From CBDBND01 sp965262665 (GTDB lineage Bacteria > Pseudomonadota > Alphaproteobacteria > Rhodospirillales > Rhodospirillaceae), in contig CBDHFR010000003.1 of assembly GCA_965262665.1 (NCBI GenBank), positions 186,001 to 250,000 of the forward strand: 64,000 nucleotides of DNA, given 5' to 3'. Of this stretch, positions 9,382-19,099 are shown piece after piece (position 1 is the first letter of the stretch; the number at the start of each line of letters is the position of its first letter). The notes beneath the pieces were generated by a model. That model saw only the letters and a program-made list of their open reading frames with translations. It was not told the DNA's origin and did not search any database. A program made the position numbers and the translations under genes.

Positions 9382-10470
9382 ATGACCGACGGTTATGTGA
9401 CCGATACCGCTTATGTGGCGGAATATTACGCTGATCATGCCCCCACCCATATGAATCTGGCATGTGCCTTCAACGGCTTCCGGCCGCGGCCGTTAGACGA
9501 GCCGTTTACATGGTGCGATTACGGCTGTGGCAATGGGGTTACCGCAAATGTGCTTGCGGCCTGTTATCCCCATGCCCAGTTCTACGGCATCGATTTCATG
9601 AACGCCCATATTCGTACCGCTGAAACGCTGTCGCTCCGTGGCGGACTCGAAAACACCACCTTCCTCTGCAAAAGTTTCACCCAACTGGGTGAAGACGAAA
9701 TTCCACCGCTGGATTTTGCCGTCATGCACGGGGTCTTGTCCTGGGTGGATGAGACGACCCGTTCGGGGCTGCTTGAAGACGTCGTCAAGCGTCTTAAGCC
9801 GGGTGGCATTCTTCTCACGGGTTACAACGCCTTGCCCGGATGGGCGGCCAAATTACCCATGCGCGACATGATCTATTCTTTGACCTCGGACGATGTAAAT
9901 TCGGAAGAACGCGCGCGCGTCGGATTGCAATGGCTGGTGAAACTGAAAGACGCGCAAGTTAAATATTTTCGCGACAATCCAGCGTTGGCTGAAGCTGTTG
10001 AACAACTGCAACGGCTCGATTTGCGCTATATGGCCCACGAATACTTCAACACCAACCTGCGTGCTTTTCACTTCTCGGAAGTGCGTCAGGCGATGGAACA
10101 GGGCGGCTTAAAGTTCGCCGGTTGCGCCACATTGTTTCTCAACATGGTCGATCTCTCTGTCCCGCCCGACCTTTATGAAGACTTTCATGACATCAACAGC
10201 CGCAATGAACTTGAAGTCAAGCGTGATTTTATCCGCAACGAAACCTTCCGCCGTGATGTGTGGGTGAAAGGCGAACCCATCAAAACAGAAGAAGAGTGGC
10301 TCGAGATCAACGAGGCGTTGACGTTCGGAACCCTGGTCGGCCTCGATGAACTCGACAAGGACATGGCTTTTGGCGACATTCAATTGACCTATGAAGGTGA
10401 ACCCTTCGACTCCATCCTCAACGTCATCACCGCGGGGGCAAAATCCGTAGCTAGAGCAGATTCAATTTAG
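9382..10470 (+). pseudogene. SAM-dependent methyltransferase with regulatory domain, C-terminus cut by IS630
   Basis: A strong ribosome site (GGGAGGG) precedes the start. The N-terminal class I methyltransferase domain has its SAM-binding motif (WCDYGCGNGVTANVL) near residues 43-57. A middle region typical of methyltransferase-regulatory-domain proteins follows. The reading is native to about residue 357; the last residues (RADSI) and the stop come from the IS that begins at 10454. Relatives are usually longer, around 500 aa, so roughly the last quarter is missing, and it is not found on the far side of the IS. The catalytic domain could still fold. Confidence 0.75.
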
Positions 10471-11126
10471 TCCCGATCATATCCGGCGGCGGCGAAGTAG
10501 TTTTCGCATTCGGTTGAGGTGAAGGCGTCGATGGCCTCGGCAATGGCGTCCCACAGGTCGTCGGCGGTTCTGGCGGCGGCCTTTCTCAGGAGCGCCTTGA
10601 GTTTGGCGAAGGCCATCTCGATCGGGTTGCAGTCGGGACTGTAGGGCGGCAGATACAGCAGGGTTGCGCCGGCGGCTTCGATGGCCTGGCGGATGCCAGC
10701 GACCTTGTGGGCGGGCAGGTTGGCCATGACGACGCTGTCTCCGGGGTCGAGTTCGGGTACCAGGACCTGTTCCACATAGGCCTTGAAGGCAGCCCCATGC
10801 ATCGGCCCGTCGAGGAGCATCGGGGGGCCCGCCAGGCCCCGGAGAGGCGCAAGCCGGCGGTCAACGTGGTGGTCTTCCAATGGCCATGGGGTATGGCGGC
10901 CCGGCACCGTTCGCCTTTGCGCGACCATCCCCGCAGCCGCGCCATCTTCATCGACGCGCCGGTCTGGTCGATGAAGATCAGCCGTTCCGGAGCGAGCCCT
11001 GCCTGGCCTTCGAACCAGAGCCGGCGCCGCGCGAGCACGTCCGGGCGCTGCTGCTCCGCTGCATGGCCGGTCTTTTTTTGTGCGTCAGCCCGCGCTTGGC
11101 GAAGAAGTGCCAGACCGTCGACGGGC
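10467..11126 (-). pseudogene. IS630 type B transposase, C-terminal remnant
   Basis: The strand encodes the DDE part of the transposase: LIFIDQTGASMKMARLRG (first Asp), VVMANLPAHK (second Asp replaced by Ala) and CNPIEMAFAKLK (third acidic residue). Extra bases in a G/C run near 10822-10845 shift the frame relative to the 23-24 kb copy. A 7-A run near 11081 keeps the frame that is lost in the other copy. Confidence 0.88.
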
Positions 11127-11878
11127 ACCGTTCCATCCGGTGCCGAGATCCGACCCGCAAGCCGATCCTGCACATCGCGCCGCAGCGCCTCATTCGTTGC
11201 CAGCTTGGCTGGCTTCGGCCTTTTGGCGGATCGATCAGCATGCCACTGCGCCGTCGTTGCTCGGTAGTCCAGGCCACCGCTTCGGGTCGCCGCGTTGCGC
11301 CGCACCTCGCGGGAGATCGTCGACGGTGCTCGCTCCAGCCGGCAAGCAATATGACGTATGCCTCTTCCCTGATCGAGGGGCCACGCGTCGTCTGGAACGG
11401 TCGTCGGCATGGGCCGCGGCAGCGCAGGCGATGGGCCAGGGCCTGGAGTCCTGAGCAGATCGCGCACCGTCTTCGGATCGACTATCCTGGGGACGGGCCC
11501 GAGGATCAAGCGATGCGGATCAGTCATGAGGCGATCTATCAGGCGCTCTACGTACAGGGCCGCGGCGCACTCCGTCGTGAGCTGACCGCCTGCCTTCGCA
11601 CGGGAAGGGCACTGCGCGTGCCTCGGGCACGTAGCCGCCGGCGGGGAAAATCCTTCGTCACGCCTGAGATCATGATCAGTGAACGATCGGCGGAAGCAGC
11701 TGATCGGGCCGTACCCGGACACTGGGAAGGTGACCTGATCATCGGCTTGGGCAGATCGGCGATCGGCACTCTGGTGGAACGCGCCACGCGGTTCACAATG
11801 CTGCTGCATCTTCCCCGAATGGAAGGCCACGGCACCGTCCCGCGCGTGAAGAACGGGCCTGCGCTTGCCGGTCATCGA
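11127..11878 (+). mobile_element. IS30-family transposase fragment with an inverted N-terminal segment
   Basis: From 11395 to about 11860 the plus strand encodes the middle of an IS30-type transposase (GRRHGPRQRRRWARAWSPEQ, then ISHEAIYQALYVQG, then the DDE start GHWEGDLIIGLG). The upstream HTH part (IACRLERAPSTISREVRRNA) lies on the minus strand in 11135-11393. That segment is flanked by 8-bp inverted repeats, ACCGTTCC at 11127-11134 and GGAACGGT at 11394-11401, so it appears to have flipped in place. The C-terminal half of the transposase is missing. Confidence 0.8.
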
Positions 11879-12034
11879 CCAGACAGACCCCCAGTGACCG
11901 CCTCGACGACCCGCCGCCGAAGATCATTCCCGTAACAATGCCCCATGTCTGACTCCCAAATAGCCTCGGGATACAGAATCATGGAGTGGGACGCTTGGGA
12001 ATCCCCTTCGATTCACAATTCAGTCAAACCGCTC

Positions 12035-12866
12035 TAGAATTGATCGATCGCGAGCGCCGGATGATCGAGCGGCGGATCAGGCAAGCCAAGTTCCCCGCCG
12101 TCAAAAGCCTCGACAGCTTCGACTTCAAGGCCATCCCATCGCTCAACAAAATGCTGGTTCTCGACCTGGCACGGGGTGAATACATCGATCGCCATGAGAA
12201 CGTCATCGCGCTTGGCAATTCCGGCACCGGCAAGACGCACATCGCCCTGGGCCTCGGTTTAGCGGCCTGCCAGAAGGGACTTGCCGTTGGCTTCACCACC
12301 GCGGCCGCCCTGGTCCATGAACTGATGGAAGCGAGGGATGAGAAGCGGTTGCTGCGGTTGCAGAAGCAATTGGCAAAGGTCCGCCTGCTGATTATCGACG
12401 AACTCGGCTTCGTGCCGCTCTCAAAGACCGGCGCCGAACTCCTCTTCGAAGTGTTCAGCCAACGTTACGAACGGGGCGCAATCGTCATCACCTCGAACTT
12501 GCCGTTCGACGAATGGGCGGAAATATTCGGTTCCGAGCGCCTGACCGGCGCGCTGCTCGATCGCCTGACCCACCATGTCCATATTCTGGAAATGAACGGC
12601 GACAGCTACCGGCTCAACCAGAGCCGAAGAAAACAACAAACAGCCGGCCGCAGCTGATCGGTATCTAACACCGAGGCCAGCGTTGACCCGGTGGGTACAC
12701 AGGCACCGCCCACACGCCTTCGCTTCGCACACGCGAAACGCTACGCAAAGCCGCGCGGGTCCCTCCTATGCACTACCGGGACAACCCGCAACAACGCCTT
12801 CGGCATCACATAAAATGGACTGGTTTTACGCCGCCCAACTGGACTGATTTTGCTCCGCCGTTGACA
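12035..12866 (+). mobile_element. IS21-family element remnant (right part)
   Basis: Contains the 5'-truncated istB and about 205 bp of terminal sequence. Near the end two related repeats are seen (GGACTGGTTTTACGCCGCC and GGACTGATTTTGCTCCGCC), typical of the multiple terminal repeats of IS21 elements, and the element ends in TTGACA at 12866. istA and the left end are absent, removed at the junction with the IS630 element at 12035. Confidence 0.8.
12037..12657 (+). pseudogene. istB: IS21 transposition helper ATPase IstB, N-terminus missing
   Basis: About 206 codons remain, starting at ELIDRERRMIERRIRQAKFP; intact IstB has roughly 240-260 aa. Walker A GNSGTGKTHIALGL and Walker B LLIIDELGFVPL are intact. 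IstB is the AAA+ regulator that works with the IstA transposase. The N-terminal codons were removed by the IS630 junction; an ORF can be read through from the IS630 end but its first residues are not IstB. Confidence 0.88.
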
Positions 12867-13434
12867 CATAGCGGGCAGCTTTTCCTTCTTCACCCTTTAA
12901 CCATCCAGTTCCGCTGATGTACCACATGAGCCATTGATCACCCGCCTTCATTACGCACGGATTTGAGCAAAAGAAGGGGTCGTGCACAGATCGGTCGAGT
13001 ACAGGCCCGGCAAATTTTCGGTCAACCTTTGGAGGAACGCCAACGGCCTGTGCTTCAGAGACGATAGCCAAGCCGATGCTGTTGTGAAACGGGACGGTGT
13101 TTCTCACGTTCCAGCCGATGAAATAGTGGTGGGCTACTGAATCATTCGGAACAATCCAAGACGTCATAGTCCCACAATCATCAAAACACCCCCGCTCGCC
13201 AATGTTGAGCAAGGGAGTTTCACTCGTTGCCAAAATCTTCAGGGGATCTTTCAGGTCCAGATCAATCCATCCAATTTGCGACCTGTTTTCTGCATCCCGT
13301 GGTGTGAAATATACGCGACTAAGAGTATCCGCATCCCCGAGAGGAATAAGGAATGGAACCGAGGCATGCGAGTCCATCCATACGGGCCCATCTCCGCCTG
13401 CATAAATACGACCGAGACGCTCCCAATGTGCCAT
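12826..13434 (-). pseudogene. Glycosidase-like beta-propeller protein, C-terminus cut by IS21
   Basis: About 190 native residues are encoded before the frame runs into the IS21 end at 12866 and stops at 12826. The sequence (repeated D/W-rich beta strands, HDPFFCSNPCVMKAGDQWLM) resembles GH32/GH43-like five-bladed propeller proteins of around 300 aa found in surface polysaccharide clusters. Family placement is tentative. It is 8 bp from the next gene upstream, so it was the last gene of a minus-strand operon. Confidence 0.6.
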
Positions 13435-13442
13435 GCCTCTCC

Positions 13443-14105
13443 TCAGATTTGCTTTAGTTTGTCAGATTTGATTCGTTTTAAGCTTGCTTCTTCAGCAGCG
13501 TAAACCGAACCCTGCTCAGTGTCTGACAGTATTGTCGTACCTGCGCCGATCAATGCGGCCTTCCCAAGCGAGATATTGTTTCTAAGGGTGGCATTGACGC
13601 CGAGGAAACACCGATCCGCAATGGTGACGTTACCTGAAACAACGACATGTGAAGAAATAAAGCAATGGTCACCGATTTTTGAATGATGTCCGATGTGATT
13701 GCCTGACCAAAATATCGTGTTGTTGCCGATTTCGACAAAGGGTTGGATTGTATTGTCCTCCATAACAAACGAGTTCTCACCTATTTCCAGTCCATCCCAT
13801 GTCGTGGCTTTCGAAGAGATATACTTAGCCAGCTTGTATCCCCTGTCTTTCGCTTCCCTATATTTGGTGGTGCGCAATTTGTTCATGTCTTGATAGCTGG
13901 TGGCAATAAACAGGTCGTGATCTGATGGAGGAAACCGCTTTTCTAAGTCCTCGAACGCGACCAATGGAAGGCCATGGAATGTGTCCTTGTCCAGAAAATC
14001 GCGATCAACCGTATAACCAACGACATCGTATTGGCTGTCATGGTCAAAATAGAAACCCAGCACTTGAGAGATTTGGGCTGCACCAAAGATGACCAGCTTT
14101 CTCAT
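13443..14105 (-). CDS. NeuD-like sugar O-acyltransferase
   Basis: 220 aa. The N-terminal Rossmann-like part (LVIFGAAQISQVLGFYF) resembles the PglD/NeuD nucleotide-sugar binding domain. Residues ~95-210 are a left-handed beta-helix of hexapeptide repeats with a catalytic-type His in SGNHIGHHSKIG. Such enzymes acetylate amino sugars or sialic-acid-like sugars from acetyl-CoA. It is AT-richer than the surrounding core genes and lies between a propeller protein and a methyltransferase, which suggests surface glycan decoration. Confidence 0.8.
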   Translation of the reverse strand: MRKLVIFGAAQISQVLGFYFDHDSQYDVVGYTVDRDFLDKDTFHGLPLVAFEDLEKRFPPSDHDLFIATSYQDMNKLRTTKYREAKDRGYKLAKYISSKATTWDGLEIGENSFVMEDNTIQPFVEIGNNTIFWSGNHIGHHSKIGDHCFISSHVVVSGNVTIADRCFLGVNATLRNNISLGKAALIGAGTTILSDTEQGSVYAAEEASLKRIKSDKLKQI

Positions 14106-14148
14106 GTGACAGCACTCGACTTCACTTTGGCCGTGGACATCTCTGGCG

Positions 14149-14863
14149 TCATTTGTCAGCGCTCCCGTTAAGACGTGATGTCATGGCTTGAGCAACGGAG
14201 TCCGGCGCAAATTCAACAGGATTGCGATAGAGGTAGGCGGTGTACTCCCACAGTCCATAATCAAGTCTAAACACGACGTTTTTCGTGACTGATTGCTTAA
14301 AAAATGCCGCCGCTTCATCAAGCGGAAAATGAAATAGATCATCCCGCTTCCAATCAACGTGCTCAGACATAAAATTGACAGCCAAGCCCTTGCGAACACA
14401 CGAAAATGCGTTGGCGACCATGTTTTGCGCAAACGCGATCATTTCATCATTGCTGTTATCGGACTTTACCGTCAGCACGCCATTCAAAACGGCATAGTCA
14501 ACGGATTCATCGTCTACCGGATTTTCAAGGATGTCCCTGACTTCAAAAGTCTCACCCGGATAGAGTTTGTGGGCCGCATCAATCATAGCCGGTGAAATGT
14601 CTATGCCACGATAGTCAATCGTCAAACCCTTATGTGATCTCAAATAATCAGAAAAGAACCCGGGGCCGCACCCAATATAAAGTAGAGTTATCGTGGCATC
14701 ATTTTCTTCCCGACACTTAAAGAGATCGCACATGATGCTGTAACGCATCAGTGTCGATTCGACATCTGGCCAATCGATACCAGAAAAATTTACGCCGTTT
14801 CGCTTGAGTTTATCTTCGTAGTACTCTTTTAGAGCTGTCGTGGCGGATTTTTCTATTTGACGC
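14149..14863 (-). CDS. Class I SAM-dependent methyltransferase of a glycan cluster (start codon probably mutated)
   Basis: The first ATG (14748) gives 199 aa with the SAM motif LLYIGCGPGFFSDYL. In the same frame upstream, codons read ALKEYYEDKLKRNGVNFSG and IDWPDVESTLMRYSIM, which look like the normal N-terminus of this family. That extension has no ATG/GTG/TTG; it begins at ATA (14861-14863) placed about 6 bp after AAAGG. The likely history is ATG to ATA. The coordinates given include the extension; a conservative call is 14149-14748. Substrate is probably a surface sugar, by context. Confidence 0.7.
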
Positions 14864-14933
14864 CTTTAACGCCCAAAATGAAGGTGTTGGGTGGATACAA
14901 TACGGTTCACGAAATAAAAAGAACAGGGAATAC

Positions 14934-15317
14934 ATGACGACTGTAGCAGTGATGCAACCATACTTTTTTCCCTATGCGGGATATTTTCGTCTATTTGCCG
15001 GTTGCGATGTATTCGCGTTATTCGATTGCGTTCAATTTCCCCGCCGGGGTTGGGTACGCCGCAACAGGCTACACGACGCCAACGGAAATCTTTCTTGGTT
15101 GACATTGCCACTAAGTAAAAGTGCAAGAGAAACAAAAATTTGCGACTTGCGATTTACGGATGATGCGTTAGCAACGTTTCAAAAGCAGTGGACCCGGTTT
15201 CCCTGTTTAACAAATGCGGAACCTTATAGTGAGCTCATGCAATTGTTAGAGCATTTCCGATTTATTCTGACGCATAGCCGTCAGCAACCAAGAAGTTCCT
15301 GCAGTGCTCGTGATTGA
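14934..15317 (+). pseudogene. WbqC-family protein, truncated by IS630
   Basis: The N-terminus VAVMQPYFFPYAGYFRLF is the hallmark of WbqC-like proteins, which occur in O-antigen and capsule clusters and are about 230 aa. About 105 native residues remain; after LMQLLE the frame enters the IS630 copy at 15249 and reads IS sequence to a stop at 15317. The rest of the gene is not found on the other side of the IS. Divergent from the methyltransferase, with about 70 bp between it and the proposed ATA start. Confidence 0.82.
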
Positions 15318-16297
15318 AGAGGCCGCAGACGTTACCGGCGGCTTTCCACAGATCATCGATGGTGCGGGGTTTTAAGCGCTTCATGTGAGCTTTGAACTTT
15401 GAAAATGCGAGCTCGATCGGGTTGAAGTCCGGCGCATAGGGTGGCAGGAACAAAAGCCATGCGCCCCGCTTTTCAACCGCCCGCCTGGCACCGTCGCGTT
15501 TGTCGGCCGGCAGATTGCCGGGGACAACAACAGCGCCTTTTTGAAGGGTCGGGGCGCGTTGCGTTTTGATGTACTGCTCGAATGCATCACCGTCCATGGC
15601 GCCCTCGATCACCCAGGGCGCGGTCAGGCCGTCACCGCGCAATCCGGCAATGAAGGTCATGGTTTTCCAATGACCATGGGGAATGGCGGCAACCATCCGC
15701 TGGCCGCTGGGACAGCGCCCCCGCAGGCGCGCCATTTTGGTATTGATACTTGTTTCGTCAAGGAACACGATCCTGCCGACCCGCTCGGGATGGGCCGGGA
15801 GCCGGGCCTGACGTTGGCGCCAAACCACGCGTGCTGCCTGCCCATCCGCGCGTTCCTGTTCACTGGCGTGGGCGGTTTTTTTAAAGCTGATCTTGCGCGC
15901 GCGGAACCAGTCATTAATCGTCGAAGTCGGCGCAATCACTTGGTGAACTTCGTCCAGACGCTCAGACAGCTCTTGCAGTGTCGGGTCTGGCGTCTCCTTA
16001 ATCCAGCGCAGGATATCCTCGCCGTCAAGGATCAAGACGGCGCTGGCGCGACGGCCGTGGTTTGACCGCGACAGTCCCCTCGTCTTCATATCGCCCGCCA
16101 TCCCGCACCGCCGAGCTTGCGCTCACCTCAAAAAGGGCCGCCGCCTGACGGCGCGACATGCCCGACGCCACTTTCCTCGCCAAACGAATACGCAGGTCTT
16201 CCGATACAGCCACGATGCCCCCGCCAAAGCGGCTATCGAATCAGTCCGCCAAGACCATGACAACAAAATTTTGATTCATTCAACCGCGGAAACGCTC
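15249..16297 (-). mobile_element. IS630-family element, type A copy 2
   Basis: 1049 bp between TA at 15247-15248 and 16298-16299; ends GAGCATTTCCG and CGGAAACGCTC. It lacks the 10-bp insertion shared by the copies at 6.8 and 57.8 kb. The two flanks (wbqC-like and an amidohydrolase) do not rejoin when the IS is removed, so a deletion or IS-IS recombination has happened here. Confidence 0.93.
15262..16213 (-). pseudogene. IS630 type A transposase, one-base insertion
   Basis: The N-terminal part reads from 16213 (MAVSEDLRIRL) and the rest from the GEDILRWIKE segment is in another frame, because an extra G lies near 16024-16027 (CCTTGACGG against CCTTACGG in the other copies). Without it the product would be 316 aa. 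The region broken in the other two copies (WVIEGAMDGDAF) is intact here. The second catalytic Asp is Gly (VPGNLPADK). Confidence 0.9.
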
Positions 16298-16323
16298 TAG
16301 GGCACGCTCAGTCAAAACTGCTT

Positions 16324-17559
16324 TTATTCATCCCGACGATAAACAATCTCGCCCCTACGCATAACCAATTCCGGACGCGCAAACGCCGTGATGTCTTGCG
16401 CCGGATCGTCGGCAAGAACAACCAGATCGGCATCTTTGCCGATTTCCAAAGTACCCGTCCGGTCACCCAGCCCAAAGCGCTTGGAGGGAGTTGTGGTGAG
16501 GGATGCAAGAATCTGTTCAAAGGTCAATCCAGCTTCCTGCATATAAACGTATTCGTGCGTCGAATCGAAATCAGTGACGTACCCGACGTCTGTACCGAAC
16601 ATCACCTCACCGCCGAGGTCGGAAAAGGCTTTGAGCTGGTCTTGACCAGACCGTATAGACGCTTGAATTGCAGGCTCTGGAAGACCGAAATGCTCGAGGT
16701 CAAACCTTCACAGCTTCAGTGTGGGGATCAATGCAATGCCACGCTTAACCATGGTCGGAGGAATGGTGCGGTCCCAGCCGTCTTGGGGAAACGTGTGGGC
16801 AAAAATATCAACCCCGCCGTTGATCGCCGCCCATGCACCGTCATTGTTAGACGGATGGGCGACGACAAAAGCGCCTCGGACGTGGGCGGCATCTGCGATA
16901 CCACGTACTATTGCGACGTCCATAGGAACGACACTACCGAGACTGACGATGGACCCCGTGAAAATTTTGATGCCGTCAGCACCGGAACCAAGGATCAAAT
17001 CCACTTGCACTTGCGCCTGGTCGGGTACGGGCGCGTCGGGCAATACTGCAGGACGAACGTAGAACGGGCTTGAGCCCTTGGGTACCAGCGACCCGCTGGC
17101 CAAAATAATATCCGGGCCCAGCATTTGTCTGGATTCTATGGCATCGCGAATTCCGGTTGTGATGTCGATTATGGAACCAGTATCGAGCACATGTACGAAG
17201 CCATACTGCAAAAGCATATCACGAGTGTATGTTTCGGCCTGTTCGAGGGTTACGGGCGGTGGCAGACTGAAATGAACATGTGTGTTCCAGAACCCTGCTG
17301 TGATTATCTTTCCGCTAACATCGATCAACGCTTCATCATCGGATAGGGACTCATAAGAGCCAGCCCCCAATGCACTTATAGTGCCATCAACGATATGGAC
17401 GAAACCGCTCTCAATTGGCTCTGAGTTTGGTGAAGGATAAATTTTCGCGCCGCTCAAGGTGACCTCAGCAGCGAATGCGTTCGATATAGCTGTAAGCGAA
17501 AAGAAGACGCTTAAGACGATCTCCAAAATGAAACGCCTCGTGACGTCGCTGTGCCGCAC
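16324..17559 (-). pseudogene. Exported amidohydrolase with an in-frame TGA
   Basis: 412 codons with one in-frame stop (TGA at 16708-16710, after PTLKL). Both halves are in the same frame and both look conserved. The N-terminus is a signal peptide (hydrophobic, ending AFAA). The metal motif THVHFS is near residue 93, FVVAHPSN near 225, a second metal-type segment MFGTDVGY follows the stop, and the C-terminal strand LEIGKDADLVVLADD is typical. It resembles imidazolonepropionase-like metal-dependent hydrolases of the periplasm; the substrate is unknown. Relatives often have Trp at the stop position, so TGG to TGA is the simplest event. Confidence 0.85.
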
Positions 17560-17567
17560 CTGGAAAT

Positions 17568-19097
17568 TTACTCCGCGGCGTGGCGCAGGGCTTCGGGCTT
17601 CCAGCGCAGAATGGGTTTGCGGGCAGCCTGGGTCTCATCGAGGCGCCGGCGCGGTGTTAACAGCGGCGCATTGGCAAAGGCTTCGGCTGCATCGCCACGC
17701 CTGGCTTTTTTGGCCAGCGCCAGGACCGAATCACAAAACTGATCGAGAGTTGCTTTGCTTTCCGTTTCGGTCGGCTCCATCAGCAGCGCGCCGTGTACAA
17801 CCAAGGGGAAATACACCGTCGGTGGATGGAACCCTTCGTCGATCATCGCCTTGGCGAAGTCGAGTGTGCTGACGCCGGTGTCCTTGAGGAAGCGGTCGTC
17901 GAACAACACCTCATGCATGCAAATGCTTTCATAGGACGGAGTCAGTTCTTCAGATAACCGGACGCGCAGGTAGTTGGCGTTGAGCACGGCGTCGCCGGAA
18001 GCTTGTTTGAGGCCGTCCTTGCCGAGACTCATCATGTAAGCGAGGGCGCGGACAAAGACACCGAACTGGCCGTGATAGCCCTTCATACGGCCAAAACTGT
18101 GCGGAGCGTGAGCATTACCGGCATGTTCGGCCATGGTGAAGCCTTGAGGCCCGTGCACGACGAAGGGAACCGGTGCAAACGGCGCCAACGGGTCGCTCAA
18201 CACGGTCGGGCCGGCACCGGGTCCGCCGCCGCCGTGCGGCGTGGAAAAAGTCTTATGCAAATTGATATGCATGGCATCAACGCCGAGCTCAGCCAGGGTG
18301 ATGCGCCCGACGATGGCGTTGAAATTGGCACCGTCCATATAGAAGTACGCGCCGGCGTCATGAACGGCATCGGCGATCGCCCGGGCGTCCGTTTCGAACA
18401 AACCACACGTATTGGGGTTGGTGATCATCACCGCCGCCACGTCCGGACCAAGCCGGTCCTTAAGGGCGTTGATATCCACGCGGCCGTTACCGTTGCCCGG
18501 GATGGCCTCGACCTTGTACCCGCACAGCAATGCCGTAGCGGGATTGGTACCATGGGCGGATTCCGGCACCAGCACCACAGATCGCGCATCGCCGGCAGCT
18601 TCTAAGGCGGCCCGGATGCACATCAACCCGCACAGTTCGCCGTGAGCGCCGGCGGCTGGAGACAGGGCTACCGCTGGCAGACCAGTGAGTTCCTTTAACC
18701 AATAGGCCAGCAAGTCCATCAGCCGGTAAGCACCTTGTACCGTGACTTCCGGCTGGAAGGGGTGAATGTCCCCAAGACCAGGCAGGCGGGCCACCTTTTC
18801 ATTGAGCCGCGGGTTGTGCTTCATGGTGCAGGAGCCAAGAGGGTAATAGCCTGAATCGATGGAATAGTTCTTTTGCGACAAGCGGGTATAATGGCGAACC
18901 GCTTCGGGTTCCGATAAGCCTGGTAGACCAACGCCGCTATGGCGCTTCAATCCGCCGAGACGGTCGCGGTCATGGGCAGGGTCAGGAAAATCCACGGCGG
19001 ACGAAGTGGGCGTGTCCAGTTCAAAGATCAAAGGTTCTTCAAACGTCAAACCGCGGTGACCGGAATGGGCTGGTGTGGAATCGGTGGTAGAAGTCAT
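17568..19097 (-). CDS. gcvPB: Glycine dehydrogenase (decarboxylating) subunit 2
   Basis: 509 aa, the usual size for the split P-protein beta subunit. The PLP-binding region is seen as INLHKTFSTPHGGGGPGAGP, with the Schiff-base Lys in HKT. With GcvPA it decarboxylates glycine and passes the aminomethyl group to lipoyl-GcvH. Last gene of gcvT-gcvH-gcvPA-gcvPB, 2 bp after gcvPA. Downstream, the amidohydrolase pseudogene starts 8 bp away. Confidence 0.95.
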   Translation of the reverse strand: MTSTTDSTPAHSGHRGLTFEEPLIFELDTPTSSAVDFPDPAHDRDRLGGLKRHSGVGLPGLSEPEAVRHYTRLSQKNYSIDSGYYPLGSCTMKHNPRLNEKVARLPGLGDIHPFQPEVTVQGAYRLMDLLAYWLKELTGLPAVALSPAAGAHGELCGLMCIRAALEAAGDARSVVLVPESAHGTNPATALLCGYKVEAIPGNGNGRVDINALKDRLGPDVAAVMITNPNTCGLFETDARAIADAVHDAGAYFYMDGANFNAIVGRITLAELGVDAMHINLHKTFSTPHGGGGPGAGPTVLSDPLAPFAPVPFVVHGPQGFTMAEHAGNAHAPHSFGRMKGYHGQFGVFVRALAYMMSLGKDGLKQASGDAVLNANYLRVRLSEELTPSYESICMHEVLFDDRFLKDTGVSTLDFAKAMIDEGFHPPTVYFPLVVHGALLMEPTETESKATLDQFCDSVLALAKKARRGDAAEAFANAPLLTPRRRLDETQAARKPILRWKPEALRHAAE

Positions 19098-19099
19098 TT

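Larger units (their letters stand above)
10454..12034 (-). mobile_element. IS630-family element, type B copy 1, carrying an IS30 fragment
   Basis: Bounded by TA at 10452-10453 and 12035-12036, with ends GAGCAGATTCAATTTAG and (reverse complement) GAGCGGTTTGACTGAATTG, the same as the copy at 23252-24297. About 220 bp of the transposase N-terminal region is replaced by about 750 bp of IS30-derived DNA (11127-11878). Left flank (methyltransferase) and right flank (IS21 istB) are unrelated, so sequence was lost around it. Confidence 0.88.

Noticed and set aside
10880..11935. Long plus-strand frame of 351 codons across the IS630/IS30 composite
   Set aside because: Only its 11395-11860 part is IS30 protein; the rest is antisense of the IS630 transposase, so the long frame is not a gene.
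11986..12036. Full-length IstB start inside the IS630 end
   Set aside because: The first ~17 codons are IS630 terminal sequence; the same residues appear in front of ispH after the other type B copy, so they are IS-derived and not part of IstB or IspH.
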